Source of the DNA: Tateyamaria sp.
GTDB taxonomy: Bacteria; Pseudomonadota; Alphaproteobacteria; Rhodobacterales; Rhodobacteraceae
Assembly (NCBI GenBank): GCA_018668195.1
Contig: JABITU010000208.1
Location: 1-5,490, forward strand
Direction of reading: 5' to 3'
DNA: 5,490 nt
In this document: in pieces, positions 1 to 5,490 of the stretch
How positions within the stretch are numbered: the first letter of the stretch is position 1
Layout: every line of letters begins with the position of its first letter
Notes under the pieces: model-generated
Told to the model about the DNA's origin: nothing
The model's input: only the letters and a program-made list of their open reading frames with translations
The model's database searches: none
Translations under genes and position numbers: made by a program

Positions 1-738
1 CCCCACGCCATTGCAGAACAACACCCCCCCAATCGCCGCTATACCGGCTGCGATAGTAAAGATGCCAAGCTTGTATAGGCGCGAGTCGTACCCCAGTAGT
101 TCACTGCGCAGTTCATTCTCGCGAATAGCCGCGCAGACCCGCCCAAAACGGGTGTTTACCAGCCAGCCACAAAAGACATAGGAAAGGATAAGGGCCGCCA
201 TGGCGACATAGAACACATGTTCCGGAAACAGAAAGGACGAGGTATTCCATGGCAAATTCAGTGGCGGTGAGGTGACCCCGTTAAAGCCGCCAATCAGCGC
301 ATTGCCTATCTTGTAATCAGGCCCAGAGGTACGGCGGATCAGAGAAAAGAAGATCAGTGTGACCGTTAAAGTGATGACACCCAGATACACATCCGAGACC
401 CGTCCGAAGAAAACAAAATACCCCAGCAGGGCCGCGAAGGCAGCGGCGACCAGGACCGCCACCAGAATGGCCCAGGTCGATCCGCCAAAGTTGATCGCAG
501 CAATGGTGTAGGCGTAAGCGCCAAGCCCGAAAAACGCGACCTGTCCAAAACACAAGATGCCGCCATAGCCCCAAACCAATGCAAGGCTGAGAGCGAGGAC
601 CGACAGCGCAATAGCTGTGGTCAGGTTGATGATAGTGAATAACTGCAGCGCGTAGGGTGCTGCAAACATGAATACGATCCCGATCAGTGCAAAGACGAAC
701 ACAGGCTTCATTGCGCGCAATGTATCGTTACCGTTCAT
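1..738 (-). CDS. LivM/UrtC-type inner-membrane permease of a urea/amide-like ABC importer (3' end beyond the window)
   Basis: This is the second membrane subunit of a HAAT-family ABC importer; it would pair with the LivH/UrtB-type subunit encoded just upstream to form the channel. I read 246 uninterrupted codons from ATG at 738 to the window edge, so the C-terminus is missing (UrtC/LivM proteins usually exceed 300 aa). Several strongly hydrophobic segments are visible, for example residues 11-30, 40-58, 88-110 and 172-190. The family motif GQVAFFGLGAYAY sits at residues 65-77, and the cytoplasmic ATPase-coupling loop TRFGRVCAAIRENE at 196-209, followed by LLGYDSRLYKLGIF, which resembles UrtC more than LivM. 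The start overlaps the upstream stop as ATGA, and no good Shine-Dalgarno precedes it, so translational coupling is likely. ATPase genes should follow off the left edge. The family is sure; the substrate is inferred. Confidence 0.93.
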   Translation of the reverse strand, partial: MNGNDTLRAMKPVFVFALIGIVFMFAAPYALQLFTIINLTTAIALSVLALSLALVWGYGGILCFGQVAFFGLGAYAYTIAAINFGGSTWAILVAVLVAAAFAALLGYFVFFGRVSDVYLGVITLTVTLIFFSLIRRTSGPDYKIGNALIGGFNGVTSPPLNLPWNTSSFLFPEHVFYVAMAALILSYVFCGWLVNTRFGRVCAAIRENELRSELLGYDSRLYKLGIFTIAAGIAAIGGVLFCNGVG

Positions 739-1604
739 AGAAATTTACGGAAGAACCGCCCCGTGATTCCGCGTGGCAAAAGCCGCAGCAGAATGATCGC
801 TGAGACAAGCAAGGCGACCTCACCAATGGTGGGTCCAGTGATAAACGCAAAGATCCCATTGATCCCTCCCAGGAGGATCGAGCCTGCCGCCGTGCCCGCA
901 AGGATCGACGCTCCACCCGAGATGACAGTGATGAAAGCCTTGGCAATATACGTGGCCCCGATGGTGGGCAGCACGCCTGTCAAAGGCGCCAGTAACCCAC
1001 CGGCCAGACCTGTGACAGCGGCACCTAAGCCAAAGGTAATCATATAGATGCGCGCATTGGACACGCCCAGAGCAGCGGACATTTCGGGGTTCTGCATGGT
1101 GCCGCGTGCGACCAGCCCCAGCTTGGTCAGTTTCAGTGTGGCCCAGACCCCGATAAAAAGTACTACGGTCACACCGGTCAGGAACAGCTCATAGCCCGAG
1201 GCAGAATAATCGCCGATGCGGATGATCCCGAGCGGCGGGGAAATTGTCGTGCTGGTAGAGGCGCCAAAGATCGACGTGACCAGCCCGATCAACAACAGCG
1301 ACAGCCCCCATGTAGCCAGCAACGTGTCCACCATGCGGCCATAAAGCCAGCGAATCAGCAGCCGCTCAACTATCACACCGATCAGGCCGACAACCGCTGG
1401 CGCAAGGATAAGCATCGCTATCCAGATGTTTACACCTGCGTTGGTAGCAACCACAACGGTATAGCCGCCCAGCATCAGAAACTCGCCATGCGCCAGATTG
1501 ATTACCCGCATCATACCAAAGATAATCGCCAGCCCAAGGCTGATCAGTGCAAGGCTTGCGATGCCATAAACAAGCTGAAAAAGAACTGCGACGACAAGAT
1601 CCAA
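735..1604 (-). CDS. LivH/UrtB-type inner-membrane permease of a urea/amide-like ABC importer
   Basis: This 289-aa protein is the first membrane subunit of the HAAT-type importer. It has repeated hydrophobic helices across its length and the family motif INLAHGEFLMLGGY at residues 35-48. The segment VDTLLATWGLSLLL (92-105) and the later MQNPEMSAALGV (170-181) resemble UrtB of urea transporters more closely than LivH of leucine transporters. The length fits LivH and the shorter UrtB forms; it lacks the long N-terminal extension of many alphaproteobacterial UrtB proteins, so urea is not assured. The start is TTG, chosen because AGGAG lies 6 bases upstream and because the next in-frame ATGs (codons 31-32) would delete the first membrane helix. 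The gene lies 64 bases after the binding-protein gene, with a stem-loop between, and its stop overlaps the next start by four bases. UrtB-like is my preferred reading; a formamide or other short-amide transporter is the main alternative. Confidence 0.94.
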   Translation of the reverse strand: MDLVVAVLFQLVYGIASLALISLGLAIIFGMMRVINLAHGEFLMLGGYTVVVATNAGVNIWIAMLILAPAVVGLIGVIVERLLIRWLYGRMVDTLLATWGLSLLLIGLVTSIFGASTSTTISPPLGIIRIGDYSASGYELFLTGVTVVLFIGVWATLKLTKLGLVARGTMQNPEMSAALGVSNARIYMITFGLGAAVTGLAGGLLAPLTGVLPTIGATYIAKAFITVISGGASILAGTAAGSILLGGINGIFAFITGPTIGEVALLVSAIILLRLLPRGITGRFFRKFL

Positions 1605-1610
1605 GGCGTT

Positions 1611-1615
1611 CTCCT
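1611..1615 (-). promoter_or_regulatory. Ribosome binding site fixing the TTG start of the LivH/UrtB-type permease
   Basis: Read on the minus strand, AGGAG ends 6 bases before the TTG at 1604-1602. No ATG or GTG lies nearby in frame, so this site decides an otherwise easily missed start. Confidence 0.8.
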
Positions 1616-1638
1616 GCGGGGAAAAAGAAGGTGGAGGG

Positions 1639-1662
1639 TTGGCCCGGTGTGAACCGGGCCAA
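1639..1662 (-). promoter_or_regulatory. Intercistronic stem-loop between binding-protein and permease genes
   Basis: The arms at 1639-1648 (TTGGCCCGGT on the plus strand) and 1653-1662 (ACCGGGCCAA) are perfect 10-bp complements around a 4-base loop. In the transcript the hairpin starts 6 bases after the binding-protein stop codon. It is not followed directly by a U-run, so it does not look like a full intrinsic terminator. In periplasmic-binding-protein operons such structures commonly protect the upstream message from 3' exonucleases or attenuate readthrough, giving more binding protein than permease. That role is inferred here. Confidence 0.8.
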
Positions 1663-1668
1663 AGGCGT

Positions 1669-2913
1669 TTATTTTATGCCTGCCGCTTCCAGACCGTTTT
1701 CAAACAAGAAAGTAGACTGGTTGGGGTTCGCGTTTAGGTCACAAACCAGCTGCGTATCCGCAGGGGGCTGGTTGTCAAAGGATTCCACGATGTTCCATTC
1801 CTGATTGGCCAATTCGCCAATGTAGACATTCATGGAACAATGGTTGGTCTGGGAATCGATAGTCACCTTGCCTGAAGGCCCGTCATAGCTGAGGCCAGAA
1901 CGCAGCGCCTCAATCACCGGTTCTCGGTCGATGGTGCCTGCAGCCTTAACCGCCTCGGCCCACAGCATCGCACCCTCGTAAGACCGGATCGCCAGCTCGT
2001 TCATCACCGGACGGTCTGCGCCCAGCTTGGCCTCCAACCGTGCGAGGAAATTTTTATTCGCAGAGTTGTCGACGCCTTCGAAATAGCCGTAGGACGCGAT
2101 GATGCCATTGCCTTCTTCGGCTGAGATCAGCTTTTGCTCGTTGCCTACACCGAAAGTGGTAGAGGCTATGGGGATTTCCTTTAGCATGCCTGCCGCCGCG
2201 TACTGGCGGTAGAACGAAACATGCGCGCCGCCCACAAGGGCGGAGATCACCATGTCAGGCTTGGCTGTCTGGATTTTGTTGATGGTCGGACCAAAATTGG
2301 TGACATCCAGCGGGAAGAATTCAACATCCAGCGTTTCGCCGCCATTATCAGCGACAAACTTCTGCATCCACTGGGCGGTGATCTGACCGTAGTTATAGTC
2401 AGCCGCAACGATATAAACCTTCTTGCCCCATTTGTTCATGGCATAAGGTACAACCTTGGCCACAGTCTGCGCTGGCGTCGAGCCGGTGCAGAAGTTGTTG
2501 TAGTCGCATACGCCACCTTCGTACTGAGTGTTGTAGAAGTAGAGCGTCTTGAACCGCGCCAGCGTGGGCCGGATCGCCTCGCGTGAGGCTGAGGTAATGC
2601 CCGCATGAACCGTCGCGGCCTTGTCACCTGCAGCGGCCTGCGTCGCGAATTGGGTGTAGAACTGGATGGTGGACTGCGCGTCATACATCTTCAGCTCGAC
2701 CTCGCGACCCAACAGGCCACCTGCGGCGTTGATGTCCTCAATGGCCAGCCTGGTGGTCTCGGCCATGGGCGCTCCATAGATGTCGAGGCCCCCTGAAAGG
2801 TCGAGGATCGAAGCAAAGTTGATGTTGTCCGATTGTGCGCGGGCGATGGTGGCCGGAGCGGTTAGGGCCAGAGCGGAAGTGCCCATTACAAAATCTCTGC
2901 GGGAAAGTGTCAT
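1669..2913 (-). CDS. Tat-exported periplasmic solute-binding protein, urea/short-chain-amide type (UrtA/AmiC/FmdD-like)
   Basis: This 414-aa type I periplasmic binding protein (Peripla_BP_5-like) captures the substrate for the permeases encoded downstream. The N-terminus MTLSRRDFVMG is a twin-arginine signal, followed by a hydrophobic stretch and a likely cleavage site after ARA at residues 24-26, so export should be by Tat. The mature part shows features seen in urea/amide binders: GGLLGREVEL (65-74), LYFYNTQYEGG (124-134), the ADYNYGQ region (171-177), PLDVTNFGPTINKIQ (201-215) and the GPSGKVTID segment (345-353). It differs from classical UrtA, which carries a GCWTSVSRKSV-like segment where this one has AGITSASREAI (104-114). 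This suggests a sister amide/urea subgroup, so I give no symbol. Cysteines at 136 and 142 are close enough for a disulphide; C359 and C391 could form another. AAAGGAG lies 9 bases before the ATG. The family is sure, the ligand is not. Confidence 0.93.
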   Translation of the reverse strand: MTLSRRDFVMGTSALALTAPATIARAQSDNINFASILDLSGGLDIYGAPMAETTRLAIEDINAAGGLLGREVELKMYDAQSTIQFYTQFATQAAAGDKAATVHAGITSASREAIRPTLARFKTLYFYNTQYEGGVCDYNNFCTGSTPAQTVAKVVPYAMNKWGKKVYIVAADYNYGQITAQWMQKFVADNGGETLDVEFFPLDVTNFGPTINKIQTAKPDMVISALVGGAHVSFYRQYAAAGMLKEIPIASTTFGVGNEQKLISAEEGNGIIASYGYFEGVDNSANKNFLARLEAKLGADRPVMNELAIRSYEGAMLWAEAVKAAGTIDREPVIEALRSGLSYDGPSGKVTIDSQTNHCSMNVYIGELANQEWNIVESFDNQPPADTQLVCDLNANPNQSTFLFENGLEAAGIK

Positions 2914-2922
2914 TGATGGTGT

Positions 2923-2929
2923 CTCCTTT
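2923..2929 (-). promoter_or_regulatory. Strong ribosome binding site of the solute-binding-protein gene
   Basis: AAAGGAG on the minus strand lies 9 bases before the ATG at 2913. It is a near-ideal Shine-Dalgarno, the best in the window, as expected for an abundant binding protein. It lies within the 42-base gap after the flotillin stop. Confidence 0.8.
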
Positions 2930-2955
2930 CGGTGAGTGACTAACGCGGACGCAGG

Positions 2956-4581
2956 TCAGTCTTTTTTATCGGACGAAGCATCATCCGACGTGATTTCCGG
3001 GGTATCCCCGGCGGTTTTGCCGTTGAGTGAATTTGAAAGGCCGCGCACGCCGTCACCGATGTTCATGCCGACCTCCTCGCCCAGCTTTTGAACAGCGGGA
3101 AGTTGCAGCGCCATGCTGAGCACGGAATCAACCACCTGATTGACGGTAGACTTGTCGTCACCTCCGTCGCCGCCACTAGCGCCATTGAAGCCATTCATCT
3201 GGTTGATGCGGATGCTTTCGATCTTTTCGGTGGGTTTCATCATCTTTTCGACCAGCTGCGGTAAGGTGCGCATGCGCTGTTCATCAAGCCTCATCGCCAT
3301 GAGCTCGGGCGTTTGTGCATTTTCGGCGGCGATGATGGCCGCTCGGCCTTTCGCCTCTGATAACAAGCGATCTCTGTCAGCATTGGCAGTTTCGATCATG
3401 GCCTTCGCTTGCGCCTGTGCAGTTGAAGTAATCGTGTCCGCTTCGGATTTCACGCGGGTGTCGTCCACCATTGCTTGCTGTGCTGCACGGATCAGAGCGA
3501 GGGATTTGGCTCGTTCAGCAGCGGCAGTTTCGACAATGGTGCGCACACGCTCTTCGGCTTCTGCCTCCTCACCCTTTGCTGCAATAGCTTCGGCTTCGGC
3601 CTTAGCCTCTTCACCACGCTTTTCCGCCATCGAGATGGAGTTCTCTGATTGCTTGAGGGAAGATTTTAACTCTGAATCAAGCGCTTGCCGACGCAATTCA
3701 GTGTCACGCGCAATCTCTGACGAACGGACTTCACGCTCGCGGTCAATGCGTGCGGCCTCGCGGCGTCTCTCCGAGACTGATTGTTCCTCTGCTGTTTCTG
3801 CAGCAGAGCGGGAGCGTGCTATTTCGATCTCGCGCTGCTGGGTGATCATCGCTTCTTCTTCCTCGCGTGTGATCGTCAGCTTGCGCTTTGTCGCATCAAG
3901 CTGGCTTTGACGCACAGACACATCGGCGTCTGCCTCGATGACAGCACGTTCTTTTTTGTTCACGGCGATGATTTCGGCCAACCGCCGCATCCCCAGCGCG
4001 TTGAAAGCGTTATTTTCGTCTAACGTATGAAACGGCGTCTGGTCGATCCGCGTAAGCGACATTGATTCCAGCATTAGACCGCTTTGTGCTAGGGTGTTGC
4101 TTAGAATATCGCTGACTTCCTTGGCATAGGCGGCCCGATTGTCCTGCAATTCGTCCATAGTATAGCGCGCCGCGACCGACAGCATAGCGTCGACCAGCTT
4201 ACCTTCAAGGATTTCCTCCAGATCGGCCGCGCGAAATGATTTACCGGCGAGGGCCTGGGCGGCCGTGGCCACACCTTCGGTACTGTCCCGCACCCGAACA
4301 TAGAATTCAGCGGCCACATCAACCCTCAGTCGATTTTTTGTGATCATCGATTTCGAGCCTGCGCGTTCAATGTCAAGCTTCGAGGTCCGCATATTTACTT
4401 CAGCGACCTTGTGCAGAAAGGGCAAGGCAAGACAGCCTCCATCTAGCACAACTTTCTGTCCACCCTGACCGGTACGGACAACGCTAATTTCCCGTGATGC
4501 CTTACGGTAATACCGGTTTAGAAAAAGAACCGAAATTACTGCCGTAATAACAAGCAAAACACCAACGATAAACCAAGTCAT
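2956..4581 (-). CDS. yqiK: Flotillin-family membrane scaffold protein, YqiK type
   Basis: Flotillins are membrane-anchored oligomeric scaffolds of the SPFH/prohibitin superfamily, linked to membrane-domain organisation and fluidity. This one has 541 aa, close to E. coli YqiK. A single N-terminal transmembrane helix spans about residues 3-21. An SPFH/PHB domain follows at about 28-205, including the LPFLHKVAEVNMRT segment (53-66). A long Ala/Glu/Arg-rich coiled coil runs from about 205 to 420. The family C-terminal segment LPQLVEKMMKPTEKIESI is at 440-457. A Gly/Asp-rich linker (about 466-478) and an acidic tail end the protein. AAGAGG lies 7 bases before the ATG. A sigma70-type promoter lies about 95 bases upstream, and 42 bases with no terminator separate the stop from the ABC binding-protein gene, so co-transcription is plausible. 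No NfeD/YqiJ partner is adjacent; the upstream neighbour is a dead ATPase gene. The family is firm; any link to transport is inference. Confidence 0.94.
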   Translation of the reverse strand: MTWFIVGVLLVITAVISVLFLNRYYRKASREISVVRTGQGGQKVVLDGGCLALPFLHKVAEVNMRTSKLDIERAGSKSMITKNRLRVDVAAEFYVRVRDSTEGVATAAQALAGKSFRAADLEEILEGKLVDAMLSVAARYTMDELQDNRAAYAKEVSDILSNTLAQSGLMLESMSLTRIDQTPFHTLDENNAFNALGMRRLAEIIAVNKKERAVIEADADVSVRQSQLDATKRKLTITREEEEAMITQQREIEIARSRSAAETAEEQSVSERRREAARIDREREVRSSEIARDTELRRQALDSELKSSLKQSENSISMAEKRGEEAKAEAEAIAAKGEEAEAEERVRTIVETAAAERAKSLALIRAAQQAMVDDTRVKSEADTITSTAQAQAKAMIETANADRDRLLSEAKGRAAIIAAENAQTPELMAMRLDEQRMRTLPQLVEKMMKPTEKIESIRINQMNGFNGASGGDGGDDKSTVNQVVDSVLSMALQLPAVQKLGEEVGMNIGDGVRGLSNSLNGKTAGDTPEITSDDASSDKKD

Positions 4582-4588
4582 GTAAATG

Positions 4589-4594
4589 CCTCTT
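4589..4594 (-). promoter_or_regulatory. Ribosome binding site of the flotillin gene
   Basis: AAGAGG on the minus strand lies 7 bases before the ATG at 4581. A second purine-rich match, TAGGAGA (minus strand, 4613-4607), lies further up but has no suitable start codon at the right distance, so the nearer site is preferred. Confidence 0.6.
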
Positions 4595-4658
4595 AATTAA
4601 TTTTTATCTCCTACGCCCCGAAAGAACAGAGTTGGCTCCGGCACGCCGAGCCGCTTAT

Positions 4659-4673
4659 CCTAAAACTTGTAAT
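4659..4673. repeat. Imperfect direct repeat, copy 1 (CCTAAA-ACTTGTAAT)
   Basis: CCTAAA followed directly by ACTTGTAAT, then ATTA two bases on. It abuts and slightly overlaps the predicted transcription start of the sigma70-type promoter. It matches a second copy about 150 bases away, which has three extra bases between the two blocks. It could be an operator half-pair or a relic of a local duplication. Confidence 0.4.
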
Positions 4674-4674
4674 G

Positions 4675-4703
4675 ATTAGAAGTGTCGGAAAAATTTCTGT
4701 CAA
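4675..4703 (-). promoter_or_regulatory. Sigma70-type promoter for flotillin (and possibly the ABC operon)
   Basis: On the minus strand, a perfect -35 TTGACA (4703-4698) is followed by a 17-base spacer and the -10 TCTAAT (4680-4675), which matches TATAAT at five of six positions. It points toward the flotillin gene; transcription should start near 4668, giving a leader of roughly 85 bases. It is the best promoter match in the window and lies in AT-rich non-coding DNA. A start site has not been demonstrated. Confidence 0.7.
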
Positions 4704-4719
4704 GCTTTTATTTATAAAT

Positions 4720-4734
4720 TCAATTGTTGTGCCG
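4720..4734 (-). promoter_or_regulatory. Weak sigma54-like promoter candidate
   Basis: On the minus strand, CGGCAC, five bases and TTGA resemble the sigma54 consensus TGGCAC-N5-TTGC, with correct spacing. The -12 GC dinucleotide is changed to GA, which normally weakens or abolishes function. It is listed because nitrogen-compound transporters are often under NtrC/sigma54 control, and because it lies directly upstream of the sigma70-type promoter. It may be chance. Confidence 0.25.
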
Positions 4735-4808
4735 ATGGTTGAAGGTGTCAGCACCTGTTTTTTCGGCGCTACTAGGTTTTGTGCGCATATCTCTTTCGCC
4801 TAGAACAG

Positions 4809-4825
4809 CCTAAATTACTTGTAAT
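4809..4825. repeat. Imperfect direct repeat, copy 2 (CCTAAATT-ACTTGTAAT)
   Basis: This is the second copy of the motif in the same orientation, with a short AT insertion between CCTAAA and ACTTGTAAT and again followed by ATTA. On the minus strand it is preceded by TTTAAT, at the place where copy 1 has the -10 hexamer, but I see no acceptable -35 for it. Confidence 0.4.
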
Positions 4826-4917
4826 AAATTAAATTTGTAGATACCCGACCAGATTATTTAAGCAGCATTTCACTTTGAGCCGGAGTGGCGCGAAAACGCA
4901 TAACGCAGTTTGTTGAA

Positions 4918-5490
4918 CTCATTGAAACACTCGGACCGGACACAAAATCTGATGCCCCGGCGAGGTTTATATCAATTGCAGCTTTCATTTTTACAGCTTT
5001 CTTCGCCCAATGGGCAGGGGGTGGCAAAAAGACAGCCCCTTACTGGATGCAACAGGCTTGGTATGTCAGCGTCAGGAATGATGCGATAGCGTTTGACGCG
5101 CAACGTTCGATCCGGCACCAGGATCGCGGAACATATAACCTCGATATGTATATAGGGATGGACAGGATAGGAGAAAATTTCTTCTGCTATCCCTTCTTCG
5201 GCAACAACTCCCCGATACATCACTGCGGCACGGCCCGAAGTATGACGGACGACCAACAGGTCATATGCAGTGAACAAATAGCTCAGGCTTAACTCGTTTT
5301 GCAACTGCATGAGAGGGTTGAAAATCTAGCTTTGGGTTGACACATCAACTGCGCTTACACGCTCATCACAAAGCATCAGCTTCCGGTTGAGCGCGCGCGG
5401 GCGCTGGCTACCTGACTGCGCCCTCAGGCGATGGGCATGTTGGTCTGGGTTAAGGCCGACAAGCACAACCAGTTCATTTAAGCGAACCGC
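4918..5490 (-). pseudogene. Decayed oligopeptide/dipeptide ABC transporter ATPase (OppF/DppF-like), C-terminal half; 5' end beyond the window
   Basis: From 5490 downward, one minus-strand frame reads as the second half of an Opp/Dpp ATPase. VGLNPDQHA (5460-5434) is followed by a degraded signature SGSQR (5415-5401), and then RALNRKLMLCDERVSAVDVS (5397-5338), which is the Walker B and D-loop region. SYLFTAYDLLVVRH, VMYRGVVAEEG and EEIFSYPVHPY come next, and then the family C-terminal DIPSLLHPVRGCLF and CPLGEESC. Lesions: TAG at 5328-5326 inside the expected SIQAQ segment; about five residues missing right after the signature; the proline normally after the Walker B Asp-Glu replaced by Arg; the H-loop His replaced by Tyr (5265-5263); and TGA at 4974-4972 before the likely true end (RFCVRSE is still readable at 4950-4930). 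An intact protein of this family would bind and hydrolyse ATP to drive peptide import. I infer this copy is non-functional. The left boundary is approximate. Confidence 0.85.

Larger units (their letters stand above)
4582..4917. other. Intergenic regulatory region upstream of the flotillin gene
   Basis: This stretch has no credible gene. It is clearly more AT-rich than its surroundings. It holds a sigma70-type promoter (4675-4703), a weaker sigma54-like element (4720-4734) and two imperfect copies of a CCTAAA/ACTTGTAAT motif (4659-4673 and 4809-4825). The predicted leader contains a GC-rich inverted repeat at 4634-4652 (GGCTC/GAGCC arms), and a TTAATTAA palindrome sits at 4593-4600. A leader of roughly 85 bases is expected from the sigma70-type promoter. 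I saw no tRNA or recognisable riboswitch. Confidence 0.6.

Noticed and set aside
317..611. Short minus-strand open frames in two other frames
   Set aside because: They overlap the continuous UrtC/LivM-type reading frame from 738 to the edge, which shows clear family motifs; their Trp/Cys/Arg-rich translations look like noise.
2221..2586. Plus-strand open frame of 121 codons
   Set aside because: It lies entirely antisense to the well-supported binding-protein gene, with no family features.
3140..3910. Plus-strand open frame of 256 codons, very rich in Ser and Ala
   Set aside because: It lies antisense to the Ala/Glu/Arg-rich coiled coil of the flotillin; its composition is the complement of those codons, so it is a shadow.
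4743..4763. Terminator-like hairpin on the plus strand (AGGTG/CACCT arms followed by six Ts)
   Set aside because: The stem is only 5 bp, and there is no plus-strand gene upstream to terminate; on the minus strand it has no T-run.
4885..5292. Plus-strand open frame of 135 codons starting at GTG
   Set aside because: It is antisense to the recognisable OppF/DppF remnant, has no ribosome binding site and shows no family features.
4910..5490. Intact functional ABC ATPase
   Set aside because: In-frame TAG and TGA codons, a shortened signature region and loss of the H-loop histidine make function very unlikely.
1..5490. CRISPR arrays, tRNA or rRNA genes, insertion-sequence ends, toxin-antitoxin or defence genes
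   Set aside because: Reading both strands I found no regular repeats, RNA gene signatures, transposase motifs or flanking inverted repeats to support any of these.

Overview
The window suggests an alphaproteobacterium, plausibly a marine Rhodobacterales relative. This rests on codon use, the Tat-exported solute-binding protein and the style of the transport genes. It is an inference; there is no rRNA or marker gene here to settle it. Every gene I can support lies on the minus strand, so transcription runs from high to low coordinates.

Layout from right (upstream) to left (downstream). Positions 5490 to about 4918 hold the decayed 3' half of an oligopeptide/dipeptide-type ABC transporter ATPase (OppF/DppF-like). 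It has in-frame stops, a damaged signature motif and no H-loop histidine. An AT-rich intergenic region follows (about 4582-4917), with a good sigma70-type promoter, a weak sigma54-like site and an imperfect direct repeat. Next is a complete 541-aa YqiK-type flotillin (4581-2956). After a 42-base gap with no visible terminator comes a branched-chain/urea/amide (HAAT) ABC transport operon: a Tat-exported solute-binding protein (2913-1669), an intercistronic stem-loop (1639-1662), a LivH/UrtB-type permease with a TTG start (1604-735), and a LivM/UrtC-type permease overlapping it by ATGA (738 to beyond position 1). The ATPase pair (UrtD/UrtE or LivG/LivF type) would be expected past the left edge.

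How they work together. The binding protein captures a small nitrogenous solute, probably urea or a short-chain amide, in the periplasm and delivers it to the two permeases, which form the channel. Because the flotillin has its own upstream promoter and no terminator before the binding-protein gene, it may be the first gene of the same transcript. No NfeD/YqiJ-type partner, which often accompanies flotillins, is seen. I found no CRISPR array, tRNA, rRNA, insertion sequence or clearly new defence or mobile system. The more interesting points are the flotillin-transporter linkage, the regulatory region and the dead ATPase.
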